DNA of 64,000 nucleotides from Leptospira selangorensis (GCF_004769405.1 NZ_RQES01000016.1:62001-126000); one strand, 5' to 3'. Shown: positions 27,389 to 36,758, numbered from the stretch's first letter. A program made the numbers and translations. The notes: generated by a model from the sequence alone, not told the origin.

Positions 27389-28330
27389 TTGGACAAGATT
27401 CGAACCATAGATTGCGGATATGTAGAAGCAGGACTTGCCTGCGCTTATCTGATCGTGGATGGGGAAAGAGCGACATTCGTAGAAAATAATACAAATTACG
27501 CGGTCCCTCTTCTAATAGAAGCATTGAAGGAAGAAGGGCTCGGTCCAGAGTCCGTAGATTATATTATAATCACACATGTTCACTTGGACCATGCAGGTGG
27601 AACAGGAAAACTTATCTCACTTTGTCCAAATGCGACCGTACTCGCTCATCCGAAAGCGGCTCCTCATGTAATAGATCCTACTCGTTTGATCAAAAGTTCC
27701 ATCCAGGTATATGGAGAAGAGAATTATTTTAAATTGTACGGCGAAATCATGCCTGTACCAAAAGATCGTGTTCGCACTATGAGCGACGGAGAAGAGTTAA
27801 TCTGGCAAAAAAGAACATTCAGATTTTTGCATACAAGAGGGCATGCAAATCATCATTTCTGCATTTATGATTCTTTAACAAACGGAATATTTACAGGAGA
27901 TACTTTCGGGATAGGATATACATTATTTAGAAAAGGACAGGACTCGCTATTATTTCCTTCCACAACGCCTACTGATTTTGATCCGGAAGAAGCGATCCTT
28001 TCCGTAGATAAGATACTTGGTACAGGTGCAGATAAAGCTTATCTCACACATTTCGGAGTCTGGGAGGATATCCGTTCAGGAGCTTCTCAAATGAAAGAAG
28101 GTCTGAATGTTATGAAAAATATTTTGATCTCTGCGGAAAAGACAGGTTTGGAAGGAGAGGCATTGCTTGGCTTTTGTGAAGCTAGAGTCCGTTCTTATTT
28201 AGAAGATCAAATCCATATTCGACATCTTCCTTTCGGAGAAAAAGAGGAAAGATTTATAGGATTCGATTCTCAGATCAATGCACAAGGGATCGCATTTAAG
28301 ATAGAAAGATCTAGAAAAAGCAGGAAATAA
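27389..28330 (+). CDS. Metallo-beta-lactamase-fold hydrolase, TTG start
   Basis: A 313-residue cytoplasmic protein. The metal motif THVHLDHAGG (HxHxDH, residues ~60-69) and later ligands (RGHANHHF, FTGDTFG, THFG) are present, so two metals should bind. The start is TTG at 27389 with CGGAGA at 27379-27384; no ATG fits the domain edge. Nearest relatives by layout are glyoxalase II-like and flavoprotein-like hydrolases, but the substrate is not evident. It stands 47 bases after dusA in the same direction. Confidence 0.85.
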   Translation: MDKIRTIDCGYVEAGLACAYLIVDGERATFVENNTNYAVPLLIEALKEEGLGPESVDYIIITHVHLDHAGGTGKLISLCPNATVLAHPKAAPHVIDPTRLIKSSIQVYGEENYFKLYGEIMPVPKDRVRTMSDGEELIWQKRTFRFLHTRGHANHHFCIYDSLTNGIFTGDTFGIGYTLFRKGQDSLLFPSTTPTDFDPEEAILSVDKILGTGADKAYLTHFGVWEDIRSGASQMKEGLNVMKNILISAEKTGLEGEALLGFCEARVRSYLEDQIHIRHLPFGEKEERFIGFDSQINAQGIAFKIERSRKSRK

Positions 28331-28463
28331 GTTTCCATCCCTTAAGTATATGGTTTTGATTCCTCTGAATTTATAGATGAGAATTCGAAATAGTCTAGTG
28401 CTTCTTAGGCGAAGTTTTTCATTTGATTTCCTAGTTTCGAACTTTTTGAATATACATGTGAGT

Positions 28464-30299
28464 ATGATATCGGATGGATCCTATAAAAAAAGAAACCTAG
28501 TATTCCTTCTCTGTGCCTTCTTCCTTTTACTCTCTTGTACTACAAAAACTTCCGAAAAGAACCCTGTAATCTATAAAGGAAGTATAAACATGAATGCGGC
28601 CAGTCCCTGGGGAGAAATTTATCCCCTAAAAGGAGACTGGGAATTCAGTTGGGGAAATTTATATTCACCTAATACGGGTTATGTGGCAAGTGGGCAATAC
28701 TTTCCTGTTCCGGGAATTTGGAGGGATTATTCGCCCGAATTCACATTACAAGGACATGGTTCTTATAGATTAAATATCCATAAAACTCCGGAGCAGAGGA
28801 ATCTCGCCATTTATGTGCCCAGAATCCCCGGTGTGTATTCAGTATATTTCGGAAAAAGAATAATCTTTGCCAACGGGATCAATGGAACGAATCGATTTGA
28901 TACAGAGTTCTTAGCGCATCCAAATTCTCAGATCTATCTTTTGGATTCCTTGGATACTGAACTTATCGTAAATGTTTCGAATTATAGAGGAAATTTTTTA
29001 AAAGGTGGAATACGAAATCCATTCCTGATAGGAGATATAGATTCTTTAAAATTAAAAGTGGTCCGTGAAATAATCTGGGAAACACTTTTAGTTGCGATTA
29101 TTTTTTCAGTAGGTTTGTATCACTTGATCTTCTTCGCATCTTATCGAAAAGATTTAGTGCCATTATTTTTCTCATTATTTTGCTTTTTAGTAGCCTTCTA
29201 TTCATTCGTAACTTCTGGCCTTCAGTATGTTCTTACACCTGAATTGACCTTAGATTTGCGTATCAGAATGGAATATTTCTGCGAAGCGTGCTTGGTTCCT
29301 TCTGTATACATGATCCTGAGGACAATGTATCCGAAACAGTTCGGAGCCAAATGGATGGCCATCTTAATGAGCACAATGTTCATTTTTGTCCTTTCTGTTT
29401 TTGTATTGGGAGAAGAAGAACTTATCTATCTGTATTCCTTCTTCATGCATGTTCCTCCATTTTACAGCTTGATCCTATTGGCAATATTAGGATACGCATG
29501 GTGGCAGAAGGAAGATAGAGCCAGAACAGTATTTCTTTCCGGGATCATACTTGCGATTTCTATGTTGAACGACGTGATCTGGGGATTATACGAAGTTTAC
29601 TTCCTCATGCCTTATAGTTTTCCGGCAGCACTCGTAGGGTTTATCGCATTCAATTCTTATATTATATCATTAAGATTTACTAAAGATCTGGAGAAGGTCG
29701 AAACCTTTGCGGAATTACAATCCAAGTATAACGAACAACTTAGGTTAAACGCCGAGGAAAAAGCAAAGTATGCTACCTTAGTGGATCAATCCATGGATAA
29801 AGGATTTCATTCTCTTATCGATCAACTGGAATCCAAAGAAAGTTCCGATAAATCGCTTTCTAAACTTAAAAACGAACTCAGTCAAACTTTATCCGGAGTC
29901 AGGGATATTTTGGACCTGATGCATCATCAGGGTGGAAAAGAAGAATTAGTAGAAGATGAAATGAGAAAATTCGTCCTGAAAAACCCGTTATTCTCCCATT
30001 CGGAGATCCAAACCGTTTCCCAGTTTTTGAGAATAGACGAATGCCTACAGGTCCAAAGGATCTTCTCCGACGCGGTAAAGATAGGTGCGAGAAGGTCAGG
30101 TGAATCCAAAATTTTCTGGGGAAAAGAAGGAGACTCTATATTACTCAGGTTACAGGCAACTGGAGTTGTAGAAACAAAAGAAGAACCTTCTACTCTTCTT
30201 GAGGCGGACCTGAAAGTGAGAGCCGAAAAGTTAGGAGCAAGATTTTTCCTGCTAAGTGAGCCCGGAAAATTCGAATTCGAACTCAGATTGCACTCATAA
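28464..30299 (+). CDS. 7TM-DISM signalling lipoprotein with degenerate kinase-like C-terminus
   Basis: About 611 residues. The N-terminus is a lipoprotein signal (KKRNLVFLLCAFFLLLSC), then an extracytoplasmic sensor domain of jelly-roll type (~30-200, WEFSWGNLYSP and FPVPGIWRDY), seven transmembrane segments (~205-405), a coiled coil, and a C-terminal region of ~200 residues. The last part resembles a NarL-type kinase dimerisation helix and ATPase edge (ending GKFEFELRLHS) but lacks the catalytic His and the N, G1 and G2 boxes. The start at 28464 is chosen because it places the signal peptide at the N-terminus; an earlier ATG at 28377 adds 29 residues. Confidence 0.7.
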   Translation: MISDGSYKKRNLVFLLCAFFLLLSCTTKTSEKNPVIYKGSINMNAASPWGEIYPLKGDWEFSWGNLYSPNTGYVASGQYFPVPGIWRDYSPEFTLQGHGSYRLNIHKTPEQRNLAIYVPRIPGVYSVYFGKRIIFANGINGTNRFDTEFLAHPNSQIYLLDSLDTELIVNVSNYRGNFLKGGIRNPFLIGDIDSLKLKVVREIIWETLLVAIIFSVGLYHLIFFASYRKDLVPLFFSLFCFLVAFYSFVTSGLQYVLTPELTLDLRIRMEYFCEACLVPSVYMILRTMYPKQFGAKWMAILMSTMFIFVLSVFVLGEEELIYLYSFFMHVPPFYSLILLAILGYAWWQKEDRARTVFLSGIILAISMLNDVIWGLYEVYFLMPYSFPAALVGFIAFNSYIISLRFTKDLEKVETFAELQSKYNEQLRLNAEEKAKYATLVDQSMDKGFHSLIDQLESKESSDKSLSKLKNELSQTLSGVRDILDLMHHQGGKEELVEDEMRKFVLKNPLFSHSEIQTVSQFLRIDECLQVQRIFSDAVKIGARRSGESKIFWGKEGDSILLRLQATGVVETKEEPSTLLEADLKVRAEKLGARFFLLSEPGKFEFELRLHS

Positions 30300-30374
30300 C
30301 CGAATTTTTCGGAAGAGAAATCGAATTCTTCTGAAAAAGAGTTGTCTCAAATTCTGCTCCGGGGATTCTACACA

Positions 30375-30395
30375 AGATTAGAATGATTCTAATCT
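30375..30395. promoter_or_regulatory. Putative PerR/Fur-family box upstream of cytochrome c peroxidase
   Basis: AGATTAGAAT and ATTCTAATCT are exact reverse complements around a central G. The inner part, TTAGAAT-G-ATTCTAA, is the 7-1-7 form of Fur/PerR boxes. It ends 13 bases before the peroxidase ATG, so bound protein would block transcription or initiation. The assignment to PerR rather than Fur rests on the peroxide-related target. Confidence 0.8.
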
Positions 30396-30408
30396 GTGGT
30401 GATGAAAA

Positions 30409-31392
30409 ATGAAGAATACAAAAATACTGTACTTGGGTCTAATTTTGGCCCTGGTCTCGGCATGTGGTCCATCCGAGAAAACAAAACAGCTTATGCAAGA
30501 CGCGAAGACTTCCTTTGGAATTCTTCCGGAAAAAATGCCGGGTTCCGAAAAGGATACTCCTGCTAAGATTGCTTTAGGCGAAAAACTCTATTTCGAAAAA
30601 CGTCTTTCTATCAACGATTCACAATCCTGCAGTTCCTGCCACGGAACTTTAGGAAAGACCGCTGGAGTGGACAATCTTCCTACTTCTCCGGGTGCTCTCG
30701 GAAAAAATGGAGATCGGAATTCTCCTACATCTCTGAACGCTGGATTCCATTTCGTTCAATTTTGGGACGGAAGAGCGGCAGACCTAAAGGCTCAGGCAAA
30801 AGGACCGATCTTAAATCCAGTGGAAATGGCTATGCCATCCGAAGCGGCTGTTGAGAAAAAGCTTTCTGAAATCGCTGAATACGTGGATCTATTTGCAAAA
30901 GCTTTCCCCGATCAGGACAAAAAGATTACCTATGACAATTTGGCAGAGGCGATTGCTGCGTTCGAAAGGACCTTGATTACAAGAGACCGTTTCGACGAGT
31001 TCCAAGCTGGAAATCACAGGGCTTTAACTTCTGAAGAGCAGAAGGGACTGGAAACCTTCCTAAGTGCAGGATGTATCCAATGCCATAACGGACCTCTATT
31101 GGGCGGTAACAGCTTCCGTAAACTAGGCCAGGTAAACCCTTACGAAAACACAACCGATGTTGGAAGATCTGCAGTAAGTAAGAACGATGCTGAAAAGTAT
31201 TTCTTTAAAGTTCCGTCTCTTAGAAATATAGCCTTAACTGCTCCTTATTTCCATGATGGAAAGGTAGCAACCCTACCGGAAGCGGTGAAAAAAATGGCAT
31301 ATTTGCAGCTTGGAAAAGAGCTTTCCACCGAAGAGGTAGATTCTATTGTATCTTTCCTGAAGGCATTATCGGATAAAAATCGGTCTAATTAA
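30409..31392 (+). CDS. Di-haem cytochrome c peroxidase lipoprotein
   Basis: Reduces hydrogen peroxide in the periplasm with electrons from small cytochromes. The 327-residue precursor has a lipoprotein signal (LGLILALVSAC) and two haem c sites, CSSCH (around residue 76) and CIQCH (around residue 225). The domain order matches the CcpA/MauG family. An exact PerR-type palindrome lies just upstream, and two hairpins with T-tracts follow. In pathogenic Leptospira a cytochrome c peroxidase is among the genes derepressed when PerR is lost, which supports the regulatory reading. Confidence 0.93.
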   Translation: MKNTKILYLGLILALVSACGPSEKTKQLMQDAKTSFGILPEKMPGSEKDTPAKIALGEKLYFEKRLSINDSQSCSSCHGTLGKTAGVDNLPTSPGALGKNGDRNSPTSLNAGFHFVQFWDGRAADLKAQAKGPILNPVEMAMPSEAAVEKKLSEIAEYVDLFAKAFPDQDKKITYDNLAEAIAAFERTLITRDRFDEFQAGNHRALTSEEQKGLETFLSAGCIQCHNGPLLGGNSFRKLGQVNPYENTTDVGRSAVSKNDAEKYFFKVPSLRNIALTAPYFHDGKVATLPEAVKKMAYLQLGKELSTEEVDSIVSFLKALSDKNRSN

Positions 31393-31437
31393 TTAGATCT
31401 TAGATCAAACGAACTTACAGAATTGAAACCTATTCAG

Positions 31438-31468
31438 ACCGGCTCCGCAAGGAGACGGTTTTTTTTTT
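31438..31468 (+). terminator. Intrinsic terminator after cytochrome c peroxidase
   Basis: ACCG and CTCC pair with GGAG and CGGT around a GCAA tetraloop, with one internal G-A mismatch, followed by ten T. A second hairpin, CCTCAGTT / AACTGAGG (31471-31493), followed by TTTT, lies immediately downstream. Confidence 0.85.
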
Positions 31469-31509
31469 GTCCTCAGTTCGATTGCAACTGAGGTTTTAAA
31501 AGTAGAAGG

Positions 31510-32793
31510 TTATCTTTCCAGGATCTGTCTGTATTTTCTGTGAGTCTCGCCTGTAAAGATCTGACGTGGACGAACCTTATGAGATGCATTCACACCGATC
31601 CTTTGTTCTCTCCAGTGAGCCAACCAACCAGGAAGTTTTCCGATCGCTTGCATTGCAGTGAAAAGTTCTTTAGGAATTCCTAAACTATGGAATAGGATCG
31701 CACTATAGAATTCTAGGTTCGGGTACAGATTTTTTTCCAGGTAGAATGGATCTTTGCTTACGAAATCATCCACTTGTAGGGCAATTTCTGCGATTGGATC
31801 TAACTTCTTCTGCTTATAAAAATCTGTGAATAGTTTTTGGGCGATAGTAGAACGTTTGCTCTTCACCTTATATGCGTCGTGACCGAAACATGTGGAGTGA
31901 AGTTGGGATTCTCCTTTTTTGAACCGCTCGAAAAACTCAGGAACTGAAAGTTTAGATTTGATGATATCTTCGATCAATTCCACTGCCGCAACCTGTCTTC
32001 CACCTTCTCTGGAACCCCAAAGAGCGTTGATCGCAGAAGAAACGGAAGCGAATATATTTGCCTGGGTAGAACCGATCAGCTGAACAGTAGTATTCGAAAC
32101 ATTCTGCTCATGATCCGCGTATAAGATCCAAAGTTGATTTAAGATCCTATCATGCTCTTCGGAAGGTTGGTATTTAACCGACGGAATAGAGAAAAGCATA
32201 TATAAGAAATTCGTACAATATGGATGGCGATCCACTGGATAAACGAAAGGTTGGCCTATCATTTTCTTATAGGAGAATGCGGCGATCGTTCTGATCTTCG
32301 CTAAAAGTCTAGCAGCTTGATCAATCCCGCGATCCAGATATTCTTCGTATTCGTCTTGGTAATAACTGGATAAGGAAGAAACCATTACCGAAAGAACTGC
32401 AAGTGGGTGAGCTCTTCCTGGGAAACCGTCGAATAGATTGATCATGTCTTCGTGGATCAAACTATGTTTGGAAAGTTTCATAGAGAATTCTTTCAGCTGT
32501 TTTTCGCTGGGAAGATCTCCGTAAATCAGCAGGTAGCTAGTCTCTACGAAAGTGGAATAATGCACTAATTCTGCGACGTCATAGCCTCTGTACTGTAAAT
32601 CTCCGGTGAGAGCGTCCCTCCTGGAAATTTTACTCTGGGCATATGCAGTATTAAAAAAACCGGGATCGTAAGAAGTAAGTCCCGTCTTAGTATGCAAATC
32701 TCTAATATCGATTCCTTTATTCCCGTCAGTTCCGGTGATTACTGGAAGACGGTGGACCTGGTCTCCGAATTTCAACTCTACGAAATCGCTCAT
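31510..32793 (-). CDS. Citrate synthase family protein with altered catalytic residues
   Basis: A 427-residue protein, the length of the Escherichia coli enzyme, with the family fold clear from RRDALTGDLQYRGYDVAEL, GFPGRAHP, YADHEQNVSNTTV and PGWLAHWREQ. At the first catalytic position, where the family has GPxHGG, it has GSREGG (Glu263). The FGH histidine (His305) is kept, followed by DAY instead of RVY. The catalytic Asp in NVDFYS is Glu361 (NLEFYS). It may be the citrate synthase of the cell with a changed mechanism, a paralogue of different substrate, or inactive. The gene symbol is withheld for that reason. It is divergent from an AraC-type regulator gene. Confidence 0.8.
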   Translation of the reverse strand: MSDFVELKFGDQVHRLPVITGTDGNKGIDIRDLHTKTGLTSYDPGFFNTAYAQSKISRRDALTGDLQYRGYDVAELVHYSTFVETSYLLIYGDLPSEKQLKEFSMKLSKHSLIHEDMINLFDGFPGRAHPLAVLSVMVSSLSSYYQDEYEEYLDRGIDQAARLLAKIRTIAAFSYKKMIGQPFVYPVDRHPYCTNFLYMLFSIPSVKYQPSEEHDRILNQLWILYADHEQNVSNTTVQLIGSTQANIFASVSSAINALWGSREGGRQVAAVELIEDIIKSKLSVPEFFERFKKGESQLHSTCFGHDAYKVKSKRSTIAQKLFTDFYKQKKLDPIAEIALQVDDFVSKDPFYLEKNLYPNLEFYSAILFHSLGIPKELFTAMQAIGKLPGWLAHWREQRIGVNASHKVRPRQIFTGETHRKYRQILER

Positions 32794-32920
32794 ACCGATA
32801 GGAAACAGGGGAAGGGTAGAAGAGTCAAACCTTCCTTGGCGTAGCCTGCAATTTTCCCTTTCGGCTGGACAAAACTATCGCCTTCGATTTACTCTCCCGA
32901 AGTTTCGAAGGAATTTTGTT

Positions 32921-34015
32921 TTGGAGCATCTGCCCGGTTTTTTTCTTCATTTTTGGATCCAATTTGGAACCGCACTTTGCCTACTTCTCGCGGCGATGGA
33001 GCTCGCTAAAAAAAGGGAAAATGTGCTGCCGGGTGGGATCTTCTATCTAGCCATTATTCTCGCCTTGGTAGAGAGTCGATTGGGCCTAGGTCTGCTGCCA
33101 TGGGCTGCGGATCATATATGGTTCTGGCCCGCATTCTTCCCTGCGGTCTGGGCGGTGGGTCCCACATTACTTTTGGTCTCTAAAAACATGGTCCAATTCG
33201 CTTTGGATAGAGAGATCCATATCGGAAAACATTTTATTCCGGCCGTTTTACTCTTACTCGGAGAATTAATAGCTTATACTATTCTACCTGCGGAAGAGAT
33301 CAGAGAGTATATTCGAAATGCAATGTTCGGTTCTAAGGTGGATATTCTAACCGGAGTCACGATTTTCGGTTCCATCCACCAAACTGTTTATTCCATCTTT
33401 CTTTGGGTATTATTCAGAAAGGCATCTAAGGAAACCGAGATCCCACTTTCTTCTCTAGTTTATACGATCCTGTTTGTGGTATTCACCACTATTCAACTTT
33501 GTTGGTTTGGATATTTTTTAAAAAATCAGTTTTTGTTAGCAGCCGGTTCTAGTTTCCAAACTTTGGGGATCGTTCTAGTATTTTTATTCTCTTCCAGGTA
33601 TCCGAATTTTTTCATTTCTTTGAAGTCGGAGATCCAACAGAAAAGATACGAGAGAACCCAACTGAATGGATTGGATCTGGACCAACTTCATACTCGTATC
33701 AAAGAATTGGTAGAAGCAGATAAAATATATAAAGAAGAAAGTCTGAAAATCCAGGACTTCGCCGAAAAATTATTGGTCTCTCCTCACCAACTTTCCCGCA
33801 TTTTAAACGAAACCTACGGCAAAAACTTCAATGAATTTCTGAATTCATTTAGGGTAGAAGAGGCCAAAACTCTTCTACTAGAGGACCTGGAACGAACTGT
33901 TCTATCCATAGCATACGATGTTGGATTCAATACTAAATCCACATTTAATGCGCAGTTTTTGAAAATCACCGGAATGACTCCTCTAGAATGGAGAAAAAAG
34001 GGTAGCAAACTATAA
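32921..34015 (+). CDS. Membrane-anchored AraC family regulator, TTG start
   Basis: About 364 residues. The N-terminal half has around seven transmembrane segments (FFLHFWIQFGTALCLLLAA onward), and the C-terminus (~265-364) has two helix-turn-helix motifs of AraC type (AEKLLVSPHQLSRILNETYG and VLSIAYDVGFNTKSTFNAQF). The start is TTG at 32921, with AAGGA 8 bases upstream; the frame extends to 32735, but that would run 59 bases into the divergent citrate synthase gene. Membrane-bound AraC proteins of this layout are common in Leptospira; the ligand and target are unknown. Confidence 0.82.
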   Translation: MEHLPGFFLHFWIQFGTALCLLLAAMELAKKRENVLPGGIFYLAIILALVESRLGLGLLPWAADHIWFWPAFFPAVWAVGPTLLLVSKNMVQFALDREIHIGKHFIPAVLLLLGELIAYTILPAEEIREYIRNAMFGSKVDILTGVTIFGSIHQTVYSIFLWVLFRKASKETEIPLSSLVYTILFVVFTTIQLCWFGYFLKNQFLLAAGSSFQTLGIVLVFLFSSRYPNFFISLKSEIQQKRYERTQLNGLDLDQLHTRIKELVEADKIYKEESLKIQDFAEKLLVSPHQLSRILNETYGKNFNEFLNSFRVEEAKTLLLEDLERTVLSIAYDVGFNTKSTFNAQFLKITGMTPLEWRKKGSKL

Positions 34016-34092
34016 GTTCGGACGATTGTTTTTCGCATATCGGTTAGGATAAAACCTTCCTGTCGGATTCCGCAAGGAAGGAGAAGAGACCG

Positions 34093-35055
34093 ATGTCCCG
34101 AGAAACATATCCTAAAGAAGAATTAGAATCCTACCGCAAAGTGCAAGCCTTGGCTTACGAAGCAGTGGAATCCGTACGTAAGGAATTGTATCCTGGGATC
34201 ACCGAAAAAGAAGCAGCTCGCAAAATTGACGATTATATCCGAAACGCGGGAGGCACATCCTTCTTTCATTATGGTTTCGCATGGTTCGGGGACAGAACCG
34301 CATTCAGAGGATTTAAACGCCCACTCTCTCTGAATTATTTAAGAAAGGGAGAAGGTTTACTTCCACATTTCGGCGGAAAGTTCCAACCTTCTAACCGCAG
34401 ATTAGAAGAAGGTATGGCAGTGATCCTAGACGTAGCTCCTACGTTTGCAGGAAGAGCGGCAGATGTGGGTTACGCATTCTCATTCGGAAAAAATCCGGAA
34501 CATGATAAGGCACTCGCAAATTTAGAAGAATATAGAGAGTTAATTTTAAGAAGGGTTTTAGAAGAAAGAACCTTATCCGAAATTTATCTGGAAGTAGACG
34601 CAAGAATACGTGCATCCGGATATGTTAACTGTCATTCTATCTATCCCCAAGGAGTTTTAGGTCATAAGGTAGGAAGACTTCCTGCTTATAATTTTCCCGG
34701 TGGAAGAGTGAATGGATTTCCATTCCAAACATTCGCATACTTATTCCCTCAAATGATAAAAGATCTAATCCCTGGAGTTTCCGGACATTCACCATTATGG
34801 GGAGAAGGTTCCGACTTCAGAGCAGAACCTGGACTCTGGGCGGTAGAACCTCATATCGGTAAGATATATAACGGTTCCAAAGAATCCGAATCTTTCGGAG
34901 CAAAATGGGAAGAGATCTTAGTGGTTACGGATTCCACAGCGTATTGGTTGGATGAGGATCTACCTCATGTAAACCTTTGGAAGGAAAAGAGAAAATCTAA
35001 GTCCTCCAAGCCGGTCGCCAATTCAAAAAAACAGAAAGAAAAAGTTCCGGCTTAA
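34093..35055 (+). CDS. M24 family metallopeptidase-fold protein
   Basis: A 320-residue pita-bread-fold protein. The five metal ligands of the family can be placed: Asp in VILDVAP, Asp in RAADVGYAF, His in GVLGHKVGR, Glu in WAVEPHIG and Glu in WEEILVV. It differs from methionine aminopeptidase and creatinase, with no N-terminal creatinase domain and a long loop before the last glutamates (FPFQTFAYLFPQM). The ribosome binding site AAGGAAGGAGA is strong. It precedes the diiron-hydrolase operon by 39 bases and may be its first gene. Substrate unknown. Confidence 0.82.
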   Translation: MSRETYPKEELESYRKVQALAYEAVESVRKELYPGITEKEAARKIDDYIRNAGGTSFFHYGFAWFGDRTAFRGFKRPLSLNYLRKGEGLLPHFGGKFQPSNRRLEEGMAVILDVAPTFAGRAADVGYAFSFGKNPEHDKALANLEEYRELILRRVLEERTLSEIYLEVDARIRASGYVNCHSIYPQGVLGHKVGRLPAYNFPGGRVNGFPFQTFAYLFPQMIKDLIPGVSGHSPLWGEGSDFRAEPGLWAVEPHIGKIYNGSKESESFGAKWEEILVVTDSTAYWLDEDLPHVNLWKEKRKSKSSKPVANSKKQKEKVPA

Positions 35056-35094
35056 ACGAAATACATTCAATAAATTTAATTTAGAAGGCTTATT

Positions 35095-35943
35095 ATGAGC
35101 AGCGAAATATTACAGGATAAGGATTTTCATTTTTATCCGGTCAGAAAACCTAAATTCGAATTCAGCGAGAACGGAACCAGTAAACACTGGATGGACGGTT
35201 CCGCTTATAAAACGCATATTTTGAATACTTGGACTCTATTCTTTCCTGACGGAGAAAGATTCTTTATCAGAAGTATCCAGAAATTCCTTCCAAGTATCAA
35301 AGATCCGAGAGTTCTCCGAAATGCAAAAGCATTCATGGGCCAAGAAGCCCAACATGCCGGAGAACATAAAAAAACCTGGAAAATACTGGAAGATCAGGGC
35401 TTTAAGATCAAAACATTCACTGATTTTGTGAATTCATTCTTCGTAAATTTTGTAGAAAAAATATTATCAGCTAAGTCTTGTTTGGCGGCGACTGCAGGCG
35501 CGGAACATTATACCTCTCTGGTTGCTACTATCGGTTTGCAGATCAAGGCATTAGACCAAGCGGAATCAGAGATGAAACGACTTTGGGAATGGCATGCAGC
35601 AGAAGAGATAGAGCATAAATCCGCTGCTTACGATGTATTCTTGGATATCAGCGGAAATTATTTCAGAAGAATGATTACTTTCCTCGGAGTGACGATCGTA
35701 TTCTGGGCGGCAACATTTATAGGTGCCGAAATTCTTCTTTGGCAAGAGGGACTTACTTTTAAATGGAAAACTAGAAAAGATGCTTTTCGTTTTATCTTTA
35801 TAGACGAAAAGGTCTTCTTTCATGCTGCGGGTGCATTCTTCAGATACTTCCGTCCTGGATTTCATCCGGAACAAGAAGATAATCTTGAATTGAGTAGGAC
35901 AATCTTTGAATCCCCTGAGCATAAGTATAAGGAAATTGCATGA
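35095..35943 (+). CDS. Predicted metal-dependent hydrolase (PF10118 type, ferritin-like diiron)
   Basis: A 282-residue helical protein. Glu/His motifs placed as in ferritin-like diiron sites are visible: FPDGERFFIR, GQEAQHAGEH, AGAEHYTSL and EWHAAEEIEHKSAAYDV. These are the signature motifs of the predicted metal-dependent hydrolase family PF10118. The gene overlaps the next by four bases (ATGA), and an alpha/beta hydrolase follows that; similar neighbours suggest lipid or hydrophobic-substrate metabolism. Reaction unknown. Confidence 0.8.
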   Translation: MSSEILQDKDFHFYPVRKPKFEFSENGTSKHWMDGSAYKTHILNTWTLFFPDGERFFIRSIQKFLPSIKDPRVLRNAKAFMGQEAQHAGEHKKTWKILEDQGFKIKTFTDFVNSFFVNFVEKILSAKSCLAATAGAEHYTSLVATIGLQIKALDQAESEMKRLWEWHAAEEIEHKSAAYDVFLDISGNYFRRMITFLGVTIVFWAATFIGAEILLWQEGLTFKWKTRKDAFRFIFIDEKVFFHAAGAFFRYFRPGFHPEQEDNLELSRTIFESPEHKYKEIA

Positions 35944-36740
35944 GCAGATTAAGCGGGAAAAATATTTTAATCACCGGAGCAAGCGGTGGTTTCGGTAAAG
36001 AATTAACCAAACAACTATTAAAAAAAGGCGCCAATCTAGTACTTACGGACATGAAGGCGCCGGAAACCAAGGCGGAATTCTATTTAGAAAATTCTAAAGC
36101 AGTTCCTGGAAAAATACTCGGAAGTTTTGCGGCGGACTTAAGTAACGAATCCGGTTGCGAGAAAGCGTATAAAGAAGCGATCAAGATCCAACCTAAGATA
36201 GATATTCTGGTAAATAACGCAGGTTTAGCGTTCGGTGGTAGGCTATTGGATGTTCCAATGGACAAATGGAAATTGATCTTGGACGTAAACTTATACGCTC
36301 CAATCTATCTTTCTCGTTTATTCTTACCTGCAATGTTGGAAAGAAAATACGGACAGATCGTAAATTTATCTTCATGTGCTGGGATCACAGCTCCTGGCGA
36401 GTTAGTGTATTATTCCGTTTCCAAATTCGGGATCAGAGCCTTGGGAGAAGCATTAGATTCTGGTTATAGACATCAGGGAATATATACGACTAACGTGTAT
36501 CCTTTCTTCGCAAATACAAATATTCTACATTCTCAACAATTCGGAACGGATAAACCGAAAGTAGTTCCTTCTTTGATCGTAGACAGTCCTCAAATGGTGG
36601 TTCGAGCCATAGTAAGAGGAATTGAAAAAAGAAAGATGCATGTCTTCCCAGGATTTACTGCGAAGTTTTTGCGCTTCTTGACTAGGCTGTCTCCCGGATT
36701 CTTAAGAGGAATGGAAAGACTAGGACAAAAATTTTCTTAA
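35940..36740 (+). CDS. Short-chain dehydrogenase/reductase
   Basis: A 266-residue classical SDR. The cofactor motif TGASGGFG (residues ~12-19), NNAG (~92-95), the catalytic Ser (VNLSSCAG) and YYSVSKFG (Tyr-x3-Lys) are intact. An acidic residue after the second strand (LVLTDMKAP) suggests NAD(H) preference. The C-terminal hydrophobic stretch KFLRFLTRLSPGF may associate with membrane. It overlaps the upstream hydrolase (ATGA), and the next gene starts 18 bases downstream. Confidence 0.88.
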   Translation: MSRLSGKNILITGASGGFGKELTKQLLKKGANLVLTDMKAPETKAEFYLENSKAVPGKILGSFAADLSNESGCEKAYKEAIKIQPKIDILVNNAGLAFGGRLLDVPMDKWKLILDVNLYAPIYLSRLFLPAMLERKYGQIVNLSSCAGITAPGELVYYSVSKFGIRALGEALDSGYRHQGIYTTNVYPFFANTNILHSQQFGTDKPKVVPSLIVDSPQMVVRAIVRGIEKRKMHVFPGFTAKFLRFLTRLSPGFLRGMERLGQKFS

Positions 36741-36758
36741 ACGAAAAGAGGCGAAAAT

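Noticed and set aside
32735..32920. Earlier start for the membrane AraC regulator
   Set aside because: It would run inside the divergent citrate synthase gene, and its translation has no membrane or family character; TTG at 32921 has a good ribosome binding site.
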